In this document: positions 55,549 through 62,900 of the stretch, in pieces | Layout of the letters: the number at the start of each line of letters is the position of its first letter | Numbering within the stretch: position 1 is the first letter of the stretch | NCBI RefSeq assembly: GCF_018128025.1 | Contig: NZ_JAGSCS010000013.1 | Coordinates: 1 to 64,000, forward strand | Direction: 5' to 3' | DNA from: Proteiniclasticum sediminis | Lineage (GTDB): Bacteria > Bacillota > Clostridia > Clostridiales > Clostridiaceae | DNA: 64,000 nt | Program-made: the position numbers and the translations under genes | The notes under the pieces: generated by a model | What the model was told of the DNA's origin: nothing | The model's input: the letters and a program-made list of their open reading frames with translations, nothing else | The model's database searches: none

Positions 55549-55633
55549 TGGTGGAGGAGAGTGGATTCGAACCACTGAAGCAACTTGCAACAGATTTACA
55601 GTCTGCCCCCTTTGGCCACTTGGGTACTCCTCC
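55549..55633 (-). tRNA. tRNA-Tyr (anticodon GTA), copy 3 of the array
   Basis: 85-nt class II tRNA with encoded CCA: acceptor GGAGGAG/CTCCTCC, anticodon loop CTGTAAA giving GTA, extended variable arm, T loop TTCGAAT. Identical to the two upstream copies. Confidence 0.96.
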
Positions 55634-55656
55634 CTATTGTGTACAACTGCCATATC

Positions 55657-55685
55657 ATAGTACAACAGCCGACTTTGTTTGTCAA
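55657..55685 (-). promoter_or_regulatory. Promoter in the tRNA-Tyr spacer (proximal to copy 3)
   Basis: TTGACA (55680-55685) and TACTAT (55657-55662) on the minus strand, 17 bp apart, ending 23 bp before the tRNA. Confidence 0.8.
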
Positions 55686-55712
55686 TATCTTGGTGATGCT
55701 CTGAAGAAAAAA

Positions 55713-55797
55713 TGGTGGAGGAGAGTGGATTCGAACCACTGAAGCAACTTGCAACAGATTTACAGTCTGCCCCCTTTGGCCACTTGGGTACTCCTCC
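55713..55797 (-). tRNA. tRNA-Tyr (anticodon GTA), copy 2
   Basis: Identical to copy 3 with period 164 bp. A T6 run directly follows its CCA. Confidence 0.96.
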
Positions 55798-55820
55798 CTA
55801 TTGTGTACAACTGCCATATC

Positions 55821-55849
55821 ATAGTACAACAGCCGACTTTGTTTGTCAA
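55821..55849 (-). promoter_or_regulatory. Promoter in the tRNA-Tyr spacer (proximal to copy 2)
   Basis: Exact copy of the TTGACA-17-TACTAT promoter at 55657-55685. Confidence 0.8.
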
Positions 55850-55876
55850 TATCTTGGTGATGCTCTGAAGAAAAAA

Positions 55877-55961
55877 TGGTGGAGGAGAGTGGATTCGAAC
55901 CACTGAAGCAACTTGCAACAGATTTACAGTCTGCCCCCTTTGGCCACTTGGGTACTCCTCC
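55877..55961 (-). tRNA. tRNA-Tyr (anticodon GTA), copy 1
   Basis: Identical to the other two copies. Its upstream flank differs from the repeated spacer and contains a separate promoter at 56004-56032. Confidence 0.96.
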
Positions 55962-56003
55962 GGATTCTTCTTTCAAGCATCAGCATTTGAACTGACAAAA
56001 TCT

Positions 56004-56032
56004 AGTATATCGTCTTGGCTGCTATATTTCAA
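56004..56032 (-). promoter_or_regulatory. Promoter upstream of the tRNA-Tyr array
   Basis: TTGAAA (56027-56032) and TATACT (56004-56009) on the minus strand, 17 bp apart; about 43 bp before copy 1. Confidence 0.75.
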
Positions 56033-56467
56033 GCTTTTTCTTTAAAATTGCATCAAGAATCCACACAATCTAAATTGAAGAAGAAAATTCGATACAGTAG
56101 TAAGCGTTGTGGAATAGAAAATGAAAAAGAAGATGCGCCCTTTAATCAGCTCTCCGTTACTTTGTCGGGTATCGTTCGAAAGCTGGGTTTGGTGCGCATC
56201 CATCCAGAAAATGTGACCTTGCGGCCAAGTGTCCTATAATAAACTAACGATGCACAGCTGCCATCCCAAAAACGGAATACGAGCCCCCGAACAAGTTGCA
56301 TTTCTTTGACAAGAGAAATGAGCTTGTTCTGTTTGCGCTGAAGAAAGTTTATTTCACCTTTAGAATACCACAAAATCCTCCACAAAAAACATCCCATTTG
56401 AACTTACTTGCTTCCAGATACTTTGCGTAGGATAGCCCTCCATAGGCTAGTGCAATGACTTTGAATA
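56033..56467. other. Stretch without a supportable gene
   Basis: Two short overlapping frames exist (56015-56239 plus, 56146-56397 minus), but neither has a ribosome-binding site or recognisable protein. Around 56150-56310 the sequence is more GC-rich than its flanks and may be a remnant of a transferred element. GAACAAG/CTTGTTC arms at about 56291 and 56321 form a small palindrome. Confidence 0.4.
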
Positions 56468-56956
56468 TTAAAGGCCAAAAAACGAATTTGAAAATAAAAA
56501 CCTTAAATTCTCATTTCGCAGTTCATCGTAAACACTTGCGAGATCACGATAATCAAAGACACCCTTTTCTTCTATTTTTTCGTATAAAGCATTGTATATT
56601 ATACTCCAATCTTCATTTAAGAAAGTATCATCAAGATCCCTTCTTTTTATTGTTTGAATCCCGAACAATAAATTTCTCATAAAATCTCTAGTGCTTATCT
56701 CTTCCGTCGTTAGTTTGAAATATGATTTAGAAGAGTAATAAAGATCTAATGAGCTAATGGCATAGGATATGGACTGTTCAGGATCTTTAGACTCCAACAT
56801 TGTAGTCAAACTTGCTACATAAACTCTGTACAAATCTTTCTCAATCCACCTCACCTTTGCCCGCACGGTAAATAACGATACTGAAGAAAGCAGCGAAACT
56901 AGTATTAATATTATTATCAATGCTTTGTTTGCATTGTGTTTATTATTAAACTTCAT
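56468..56956 (-). CDS. Hypothetical membrane-anchored protein
   Basis: 162 residues from MKFNNKHNANK. One transmembrane helix (ALIIILILVSLLSSVSLF, about 12-30) precedes an acidic, helical extracytoplasmic part with Tyr-rich patches (LDLYYSSKSYF). No family recognised. Its start overlaps the end of the upstream small secreted protein by 11 bp and has only a weak ribosome site, so coupling is likely. Codon use is AT-rich, unlike the surrounding operons. Confidence 0.6.
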   Translation of the reverse strand: MKFNNKHNANKALIIILILVSLLSSVSLFTVRAKVRWIEKDLYRVYVASLTTMLESKDPEQSISYAISSLDLYYSSKSYFKLTTEEISTRDFMRNLLFGIQTIKRRDLDDTFLNEDWSIIYNALYEKIEEKGVFDYRDLASVYDELRNENLRFLFSNSFFGL

Positions 56957-57176
56957 CGTGTATACCAATCAAATTTGGTTGATAAGCTTCTGTTGATATA
57001 AATAAATCAATAATTAAAGTAGCCTTCTCTTTGTTTTGTAAAAATTCCAATGCATTTGGTGAGACATTGTATTTTTCATATCCATCATTCTGAAGTTTAT
57101 CATCAGCTTTTACCTCAATTCCTTGATAAAACATCCCCAAAACAAACAACAATAAAATACACAGTCTAATTTTCAT
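56946..57176 (-). CDS. Small secreted hypothetical protein
   Basis: 76 residues. MKIRLCILLLFVLGMFYQGIEVKA looks like a signal peptide cleaved near Ala24; the mature 52-residue peptide is acidic. The ATG at 57176 has GGAGG 8 bases upstream. Paired with the membrane-anchored gene above; the pair could be a secreted factor and its membrane partner, but nothing proves that. Confidence 0.6.
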   Translation of the reverse strand: MKIRLCILLLFVLGMFYQGIEVKADDKLQNDGYEKYNVSPNALEFLQNKEKATLIIDLFISTEAYQPNLIGIHDEV

Positions 57177-57411
57177 GCATATACCTCCAAAAAAATAATA
57201 CTCTTTCACATTATATCATACAATAGATAATATATAAATCGTTTACAGCTATTAGACTAATTGACCATTAATTCTCCGTAACAGGAAAGAGGAAAGTTCT
57301 AAACTCATTTGTTTGCGGAGGTTTCATCCTGCTTAGCACTATCGCATTTATGGAAAAATTAATATCATAAAGTTATCAATCGCATTTATATGATTCTATT
57401 TCTAAAGTTTA

Positions 57412-57741
57412 TTGAGTTTCAGAATTAATAAAAACACCTCTGCTGCTTTTGGATTATGTCCATCAGAAGAAGATTCTACCTTGTTCATGGATCGTGATGA
57501 TAATTCACGATGGATAGAACAAAAATATTTTGATAAATTGTCGGAAGTTCTTACATGCATTTTTGAACATCATCGAAATATCATGGATGACAAACTGAAA
57601 AACGCGTTAAAAATTCTTAGACTGCATGAGGATTTTAATCGAAGTGCAGTCCTTTGCAAATCTGATATGGAGATAGATTCGGACTATGAAAAATGGTTAG
57701 AAATCAGCAAAATTGTAAGATATATTATCCAGAAAGCTTGA
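57412..57741 (+). CDS. Small hypothetical protein, doubtful start
   Basis: 109 residues from a TTG, or 84 from the ATG at 57487; neither has a ribosome-binding site. The translation has natural-looking composition (RWIEQKYFDKLSEVLTCIFEHH) and is likely a real or decayed coding sequence in the AT-rich segment. No family recognised; possibly a gene fragment. Confidence 0.35.
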   Translation: MSFRINKNTSAAFGLCPSEEDSTLFMDRDDNSRWIEQKYFDKLSEVLTCIFEHHRNIMDDKLKNALKILRLHEDFNRSAVLCKSDMEIDSDYEKWLEISKIVRYIIQKA

Positions 57742-57855
57742 TTTTTTTCATCAGCATTGATAAATCATTGGATTTGATGGATCCTTTCTAAAATCCCCAA
57801 ATTTCAACACTATCTTAAAACATAGTCGTAGAAAATCCTCTTTCCTCTAACCTCA

Positions 57856-57883
57856 TTGCAATTGTACGAATTAGTGCTATAGT
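57856..57883 (+). promoter_or_regulatory. Promoter of yjdI
   Basis: TTGCAA (57856-57861) and TATAGT (57878-57883) with a 16-bp spacer, 40 bp before the start codon. Confidence 0.6.
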
Positions 57884-57923
57884 AAATTAATACTAAGAAT
57901 GAAGCAACGAGGGAGGGCTAAAG

Positions 57924-58163
57924 ATGAATCAAACGACAGAAAACTTAACCCAAAAAGGCTACAAGGCTTACGAGAACGCTGATATTACCGTCTATTGGAA
58001 TGCTTCGATCTGTGAGCATGCCGGGAACTGCGTCAAAGGAAACAGCGAAGTTTTTAATGTAAATCGACGCCCCTGGATCATGTTGGGAACCGGAGAGCAT
58101 GCCAATATTCAGGAGGTCATTGATACCTGCCCTTCAGGCGCCCTGAAGTATAAACTGAAATAA
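57924..58163 (+). CDS. yjdI: YjdI family mono-cluster (4Fe-4S) protein
   Basis: 79 residues. WNASICEHAGNCVKGNSEVFNV and CPSGALKYKLK match YjdI/Fer4_19: three clustered Cys plus a distal CP motif for one Fe-S cluster. GGAGGG lies 8 bases before the ATG. It is followed by yjdJ, as in Enterobacteria, so the two probably act together; the reaction is unknown. Confidence 0.88.
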   Translation: MNQTTENLTQKGYKAYENADITVYWNASICEHAGNCVKGNSEVFNVNRRPWIMLGTGEHANIQEVIDTCPSGALKYKLK

Positions 58164-58179
58164 ACTCATGGAGGCTAGT

Positions 58180-58455
58180 ATGATTCAATTTGTCATGGAG
58201 CTCGAGAACAAAAGAGTCGTCGCCTATGATCACCAAAAGGTCATCGGTGAAGTCACATTTTCCCCATCCCCCACGCTGTGGATCGCTGATCATACGGAAG
58301 TGGACCCTTCTTATAAAGGACAAAGAATCGGCAATCAGATGGTTCAAAAGCTCGTCGAAGAAGCCCGGAAAGAAGGCGTAAAGATTCTTCCTCTGTGCCC
58401 TTTCGCCGCTGCAGAATTCAAGAAAAACCCTTCCTATGGGGATGTCCTGAAATAA
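58180..58455 (+). CDS. yjdJ: YjdJ-type GNAT acetyltransferase
   Basis: 91 residues of the minimal GNAT type: ADHTEVDPSYKGQRIGNQMVQKLVEEARKEG is motif A, and ILPLCPFAAAEFKKNPSY is the family C-terminus. The ATG at 58180 is preferred since GGAGG lies 5 bases upstream; an earlier ATG overlaps it. Lies 16 bp after yjdI. Confidence 0.85.
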   Translation: MIQFVMELENKRVVAYDHQKVIGEVTFSPSPTLWIADHTEVDPSYKGQRIGNQMVQKLVEEARKEGVKILPLCPFAAAEFKKNPSYGDVLK

Positions 58456-58474
58456 TTTATTAATGCGATGAAAT

Positions 58475-58510
58475 GTGCCTGGAATGATGACAATTCCAGG
58501 CACTTTTTTT
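58475..58510 (+). terminator. Terminator of yjdIJ
   Basis: GTGCCTGGAAT pairs with ATTCCAGGCAC around 7 bases, followed by T7. Confidence 0.88.
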
Positions 58511-58570
58511 GATTCCCGATATTTATCAGGCTTTCTTTGGATGACAACAACGAGGTTTCTCCATATCGGA

Positions 58571-58617
58571 AAAGCTTCCTGGGGAGGGGTTTTCACCACC
58601 TCCACAGGAAGCTTCCG
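58571..58617 (-). terminator. Terminator of the fumarate-reductase-like gene
   Basis: On the minus strand AAGCTTCCTG pairs with CAGGAAGCTT, with an inner GGAGG/CCTCC stem, then TTCC; 22 bp after the stop. The T-run is short. Confidence 0.6.
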
Positions 58618-58639
58618 TAAAACAAATGAGGGAAGGATA

Positions 58640-60445
58640 CTAGTTTCCTTTGGCTGCTGTTGCTCCCGCAATACGTCCGAAGGTATTTACATCCGCCAGT
58701 GCGTTTCCGCCCAGACGATTGGTGCCGTGAATTCCGCCGGTGACTTCGCCTGCGGCGAAGAGTCCGGGGATGACCACGCCATTTTTGTCCACAACACGGG
58801 TTTCCGTGGTGATCTTAATGCCGCCCATGGTGTGATGAACCGTGGGGACACGCTTACCGGCATAGAACGGTGCGGTATCCAGCTTATCTTTGAAGAGGGT
58901 TCGTCCGAACTCATCCACTTTGCTGTCCACAGAGGCATTGAAGGCTTCCACAGCCTTCACCAGGTTCTGGGGATCCACGCCGATCTGCTTGGCCAGGTCT
59001 TCCAGGGTATCTGCTTTATAGGCTCTGCCCTGCTCCACCAGAGAATCGATGGACTCGTTGAAGTTGTTCACAGTATCTCCCGTGGGATAGGAATGCTGAT
59101 CCACGATGACCCACATCATGGCGTCGGTCTGGGCCATGAGAGCCTTGGTCATAACATCTCGCCTAGCGCCTTCATCCACAAAACGGTTACCAGCGGCATT
59201 GACGAATATACGGTTTTCCACGCCCTGCTCAATGTTTCCGCTGAGGCTTCCGGTGATGGGATCACCCATGGGAAGAAGCTGGATGTTCTCCATCTGGATG
59301 ATGTCGGCATTGATGGCTTCCGCCATGACGATACCATCTCCCGTGGCTCCCTTGTGGTTGGTGGTCTTGATGTTGGTCAGCGTCGGCCAAAGAGTGTTGT
59401 ACTTGTCGCGCATGGCAATGTTTGCCCCGAATCCGCCGCTGGCGATGATGACACCCTTAGAGGCATTGACGGTGACTTTTCCATTCTTGCCCTGGGCCTC
59501 AAAGCCCACGACGCGACCTTCGGTGTTCTGAATCAGGGTTTTGGCTTCGGTTTCCGTCAGAATCTTGATTTCATCCTGATGCTGATTGATGTAGTTCATG
59601 TAGGTATTGATGTAACCGGTGCCCAGGGGTTCCACGGGCTTATGGGCTCTCGGCCAGAGACCGCCAAGAACGGTAAATACGGTATCCTTGAACTTCATAC
59701 CCAGGGATTCCAGCCACTCGATGGTGGGATAGGCATTTTCCACCAGGACACGGATCAGCGCGGGATCTCCCTGCTTGTCTCCGCCCTCGTAGGTTTGAGT
59801 GTAGTGCTTCTCAATGGAGTCTTCAATGCCCATGGCGGACTGACGTTTCTCATCCACGGCATTGTAGGCGGAACCCGAGATGATGGTATTGCCGCCCACA
59901 TTGGGCATCTTTTCCACCACGACGACTTTGGCGCCATTCTGATGGGCGGATACGGCTGCGGCAAGTCCGGCTCCACCGGCTCCGATGATGGCCACTTCGG
60001 TATCCAAAACGATGTCCTTTTGTGCGGACTGCTCGTCCTCGCCCTTGACCTTCAGCTTCTCGATGTCAGCACCGGCTTTTTTCAGGGCATCTTCCAGTGC
60101 GGCCATAAAACCGTTGGACGAGTAAGTGGCTCCGCTCATGAGATCCAGTGCCAGTGAGCTTTTTTCCTTCGCTTGCGCAATGAGGTCTTCCACAGCCATG
60201 TCGCCGAGGCCCTGGGTTTCCGTATGTACTGCCTTGATGTCCACAATTTTTGTGGCATCCACGGTGACGGTGAGCTTGATCTCCCCATGGAATCCATTGG
60301 CTTTCCCCTCATAGGTTCCGGGTGTGAAGATACTGCTTTCGGCTGGTGTTTCTGGTGTGGTGTTTGCTTTCTTCTGACATGCGGCCAAGGATACGGTGAG
60401 GAGCACCGCTAAGGCTGCCGCCAGAAATTTTCCTCTCTTCTTCAT
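58640..60445 (-). CDS. Exported FMN/FAD flavoprotein reductase (fumarate/urocanate reductase-like lipoprotein)
   Basis: 601 residues. A lipoprotein signal ends in SLAAC (Cys23). Residues about 40-125 are an FMN-binding domain with DLMSGATYSS (101-110), the ApbE flavinylation motif that would attach FMN at Ser109. From about 148 a flavocytochrome c-type FAD domain starts with VAIIGAGGAGLAAAVSAHQNGA and contains TMGGI and GNALADVNTFGR near the C-terminus. Such enzymes reduce fumarate, urocanate or other enoates extracellularly as electron acceptors. No heme domain or ApbE is encoded nearby, so donor and substrate are unknown. Divergent TetR gene and operator repeats suggest substrate-induced control. 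Confidence 0.88.
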   Translation of the reverse strand: MKKRGKFLAAALAVLLTVSLAACQKKANTTPETPAESSIFTPGTYEGKANGFHGEIKLTVTVDATKIVDIKAVHTETQGLGDMAVEDLIAQAKEKSSLALDLMSGATYSSNGFMAALEDALKKAGADIEKLKVKGEDEQSAQKDIVLDTEVAIIGAGGAGLAAAVSAHQNGAKVVVVEKMPNVGGNTIISGSAYNAVDEKRQSAMGIEDSIEKHYTQTYEGGDKQGDPALIRVLVENAYPTIEWLESLGMKFKDTVFTVLGGLWPRAHKPVEPLGTGYINTYMNYINQHQDEIKILTETEAKTLIQNTEGRVVGFEAQGKNGKVTVNASKGVIIASGGFGANIAMRDKYNTLWPTLTNIKTTNHKGATGDGIVMAEAINADIIQMENIQLLPMGDPITGSLSGNIEQGVENRIFVNAAGNRFVDEGARRDVMTKALMAQTDAMMWVIVDQHSYPTGDTVNNFNESIDSLVEQGRAYKADTLEDLAKQIGVDPQNLVKAVEAFNASVDSKVDEFGRTLFKDKLDTAPFYAGKRVPTVHHTMGGIKITTETRVVDKNGVVIPGLFAAGEVTGGIHGTNRLGGNALADVNTFGRIAGATAAKGN

Positions 60446-60478
60446 ATTTTCCCCCTAAGATTAAATTTTAGTAAACAC

Positions 60479-60537
60479 GTTCAATGAATACGTTCACCCA
60501 ATGAACTTATTATGCCATATTGTTAGAAGATTATCAA
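60479..60537 (-). promoter_or_regulatory. Promoter and repeat-half-site operator of the flavoprotein gene
   Basis: TTGATA (60532-60537) and CATAAT (60509-60514) on the minus strand are 17 bp apart. Directly downstream, TTCA and TGAA half sites alternate: TTCA 60480-60483, TGAA 60485-60488, TTCA 60493-60496, TGAA 60502-60505. The outer and inner pairs form inverted repeats over the transcript start, a likely TetR-type operator. Confidence 0.6.
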
Positions 60538-60562
60538 TATATTTTGTGAAATTTTTATCGTT

Positions 60563-60591
60563 TTTGATCCTTTGAAATCTTCGAGTATAAT
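60563..60591 (+). promoter_or_regulatory. Promoter of the tetR-type gene
   Basis: TTTGAT (60563-60568) and TATAAT (60586-60591) with a 17-bp spacer. A short 26-bp leader precedes the start codon. Confidence 0.55.
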
Positions 60592-60616
60592 GAGACTAGG
60601 AACAGACACAGGAGGC

Positions 60617-61225
60617 ATGGAAAACGTGAGTGACAAACTGAATTCAAGACAGCTCCAGTCCCTGGAGACGAAAAACCGGATCTATGAAGTGGCCCTGCGC
60701 AAATTCACCGAAAAATCCCTGGACGAAGTGACCATTGCTTCCATCTGCAAGGAAGCCGGCGTCTCCGTGGGCTCCTTCTATAACTACTTTGACAGCAAAG
60801 AAGCCATCATCTATGAGAACTTCCGCCGGGCAGATATGGACTTCACCCGCTTCGAGCAGGTGGACCAGGAAGGCCAGGAGACCCTTCCCCTCATCCTGGA
60901 CTATATGGACTACTACATCAGCTTTGTCAGCGCCCAGGATCTGAATTTTATCAAGCATCTTTATACCACATCCAACCGATACTTTGTCATGCCCCACCGC
61001 CCCATGCAGGAGGTGTTGAAAACCATCCTTCGCCGGCGTCAAGTCAAGGTTTCTCCCGAGTTCATGGAAAGCTCCGATGACCTGGTGGACCAGCTTTTCA
61101 TGACGGCCCGAGGGGTCATCTTCCATTGGTGTCTCCATGAAGGTCGCTTTAATATCCGGGAACTGGCCCGAAAGCATTTTCTCCTTATTCTGAGAGGTGC
61201 CCTGATCGAAGAAAAGGAGCGGTGA
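60617..61225 (+). CDS. TetR/AcrR family transcriptional regulator
   Basis: 202 residues. The N-terminal helix-turn-helix is VTIASICKEAGVSVGSFYNYF, followed by KEAIIYE; the C-terminal ligand domain is all-helical. Divergent from the flavoprotein gene and probably its regulator. The ATG at 60617 lies only 1 base after GGAGG; an in-frame GTG at 60626 is 10 bases after it and may be the true start. Confidence 0.88.
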   Translation: MENVSDKLNSRQLQSLETKNRIYEVALRKFTEKSLDEVTIASICKEAGVSVGSFYNYFDSKEAIIYENFRRADMDFTRFEQVDQEGQETLPLILDYMDYYISFVSAQDLNFIKHLYTTSNRYFVMPHRPMQEVLKTILRRRQVKVSPEFMESSDDLVDQLFMTARGVIFHWCLHEGRFNIRELARKHFLLILRGALIEEKER

Positions 61226-61240
61226 AAACCGCTCCTTTTG
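61213..61240 (+). terminator. Terminator of the tetR-type gene
   Basis: AAAAGGAGCGGT pairs with ACCGCTCCTTTT around 4 bases, overlapping the stop codon. Confidence 0.85.
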
Positions 61241-61334
61241 TGATATTCTTATCGATAACCCTGGTCCAAGAACCCGTTCTCCCCGGACTTCCCCCGTTTC
61301 ATCAGCCATTTTTTGCCACTTTTTAAACAAAGAA

Positions 61335-61358
61335 ACGCCGCAGCAGAAGCTGCGGCGT
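61335..61358 (-). terminator. Terminator of upp operon
   Basis: ACGCCGCAGC pairs with GCTGCGGCGT around AGAA; on the minus strand followed by TTCTTTGTTT. Confidence 0.8.
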
Positions 61359-61365
61359 AATTTCT

Positions 61366-61995
61366 TTACTTGGTTCCGAACAAACGGTCGCCGGCATCGC
61401 CCAGACCGGGAACGATATAGCCGTGCTCATTGAGCTTCTCATCGATGGCCGCGATGAAGATATCCACATCGGGGTGTTTCGTCGTGAGGGCCTTAATGCC
61501 TTCCGGTGCAGCCACCAGTCCCACAAACTTGATGGACTTGGCTCCCTGCTTCTTCAGCATGGAGATGGCGTCGATGGCCGATCCGCCGGTGGCCAGCATA
61601 GGATCCACCACGATGACATCGCGCTCCTCAATATCCTTCGGCAGCTTACAGAAGTACTCCACGGGCTGCAGTGTGCTCTCATCACGATAGAGACCGATAT
61701 GGCCCACCTTGGCAGCAGGAACCAGTTTCAGCATGCCGTCCACCATGCCGATGCCGGCGCGGAGGATGGGAACGATGGCCAGTTTCTTGCCGGTGATGGT
61801 TTTGCACTTGGCAATGCCCACGGGAGTTTCAATCTCCACATCTTCCATGGCCAGATCCCGGGTGACCTCATAGGCGATGAGGGTAGAAATTTCTTCCACG
61901 ACCTCACGGAATTCTTTGGATCCGGTGTTCTTGTCCCGGATAATGGCCAGCTTGTGCAGTACTAATGGGTGGTTGATTTCTGTTACTCTGCTCAT
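61366..61995 (-). CDS. upp: Uracil phosphoribosyltransferase
   Basis: 209 residues. [27 protein letters not shown] and the PRPP loop [12 protein letters not shown] are conserved, with the uracil-binding [17 protein letters not shown] at the C-terminus. It makes UMP from uracil and PRPP, continuing the cdd salvage route. Last gene of the tsaC-rpiB-upp operon. Confidence 0.97.
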   Translation of the reverse strand: MSRVTEINHPLVLHKLAIIRDKNTGSKEFREVVEEISTLIAYEVTRDLAMEDVEIETPVGIAKCKTITGKKLAIVPILRAGIGMVDGMLKLVPAAKVGHIGLYRDESTLQPVEYFCKLPKDIEERDVIVVDPMLATGGSAIDAISMLKKQGAKSIKFVGLVAAPEGIKALTTKHPDVDIFIAAIDEKLNEHGYIVPGLGDAGDRLFGTK

Positions 61996-62014
61996 TTGTT
62001 CTCCTCCTTAGGGA

Positions 62015-62464
62015 TTATCGCTGATATTTTTCTTCCAACTGTGTAATCTTGTCAATGCGTGTCTGGTGTCTTCCCCCTTCAAAGGAAGCGCCGAGGAACG
62101 TATCCACGATGTCCAGGGCCAGAGACGGTCCCACAACGCGCTCTCCCATGGTCAGGATGTTGGCGTTATTGTGCTGACGGGTGGCGTGGGCACTGAAGGT
62201 GTCATGGCACAGGGCTGCCCGCACCCCTGGGATTTTGTTGGCGGCAATGCCGATGCCGATGCCTGTGCCGCAAATGAGGATTCCAAAATCGAAATGCCCA
62301 TCCCGGACCTCTACGCCCACCTTCTCCGAAATATCCGGATAATCGCAGGATGCGGTGGTGTAGGTACCGAAGTCTTTCACCTCGATCCCCTTTTTCTCCA
62401 AGTGTTCCCGGATCAGTTCCTTCAGGTTCAATCCGCCGTGATCACAACCCAGTGCAATTTTCAT
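62015..62464 (-). CDS. rpiB: Ribose-5-phosphate isomerase B
   Basis: 149 residues. GCDHGGLNLKELI at the start, the ILICGTGIGIGIAANK loop with the catalytic Cys, and HDTFSAHATRQHNNANI are RpiB hallmarks. Interconverts ribulose-5-P and ribose-5-P in the pentose phosphate pathway, feeding PRPP for Upp. Confidence 0.96.
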   Translation of the reverse strand: MKIALGCDHGGLNLKELIREHLEKKGIEVKDFGTYTTASCDYPDISEKVGVEVRDGHFDFGILICGTGIGIGIAANKIPGVRAALCHDTFSAHATRQHNNANILTMGERVVGPSLALDIVDTFLGASFEGGRHQTRIDKITQLEEKYQR

Positions 62465-62467
62465 GTC

Positions 62468-62899
62468 CTACCTCCTGTACTGTTCAAATTCTTCGATTTT
62501 CTGGATGAGACGCCGAAGCTCGCTGAAAGTTTTCACATACTCATCCTCGTCCATGCCGTAGGGATCCGGCACATCGCCCTTTTCCCCCGCAATTTCCTTC
62601 AGCGTATGGATCCGTTCATGGCCATAGCGCCGGACCAGTTCCCGCTTCTGGGCCTCTGTCATGGTGATGATGTAGTCGGCGTCGGCCACATCCACCTCCA
62701 GGAGCTCTTCCGCTTCCCGGTCCACCACATACCCGTACTCCCGGGCTAAGACCCGCTGAGCCTCTTTGGCGATGCGGCTTCCCCGCTGAATATAGAGTCC
62801 TCGGGATTCTGCCTTGGCCTGGTGAAAAGTCTCATTAAAGATTACCTCAGCCATGGGACTTCGGCAAGTATTTCCTGTGCATACAAAAAGAATTTTCAT
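62468..62899 (-). CDS. Low-molecular-weight protein-tyrosine (arginine) phosphatase
   Basis: 143 residues. The P-loop VCTGNTCRSPMAE near the N-terminus holds the catalytic Cys and Arg; DVPDPYG supplies the general acid Asp. The Thr in the P-loop (CTGNTCR) is the residue associated with phosphoarginine specificity in YwlE, so it may be an arginine phosphatase. Start at 62899 chosen for the family N-terminus and GAGGTG upstream. Confidence 0.88.
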   Translation of the reverse strand: MKILFVCTGNTCRSPMAEVIFNETFHQAKAESRGLYIQRGSRIAKEAQRVLAREYGYVVDREAEELLEVDVADADYIITMTEAQKRELVRRYGHERIHTLKEIAGEKGDVPDPYGMDEDEYVKTFSELRRLIQKIEEFEQYRR

Positions 62900-62900
62900 T

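Larger units (their letters stand above)
55549..55961. repeat. 164-bp tandem repeat of tRNA-Tyr plus spacer
   Basis: Units begin at 55549, 55713 and 55877; the tRNA and the 79-bp spacer (with promoter and T6 run) are identical between the first two spacers as far as I can read. The third unit is truncated at the tRNA 5' end. Confidence 0.95.

Noticed and set aside
55539-55976. Repeated ORFs (for example MVEESGFEPLKQLATDLQ) over the tRNA array, and a first suspicion of CRISPR
   Set aside because: They are translations of tRNA-Tyr genes; the repeats are 164 bp apart with identical spacers, unlike CRISPR.
56015-56397. Two overlapping small ORFs on opposite strands
   Set aside because: No ribosome-binding sites, no recognisable product; reported only as an uncertain remnant region.
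58475-60157. 560-codon plus-strand ORF over the flavoprotein gene
   Set aside because: Complement of a well-conserved coding sequence; starts inside the yjdIJ terminator; no domain.
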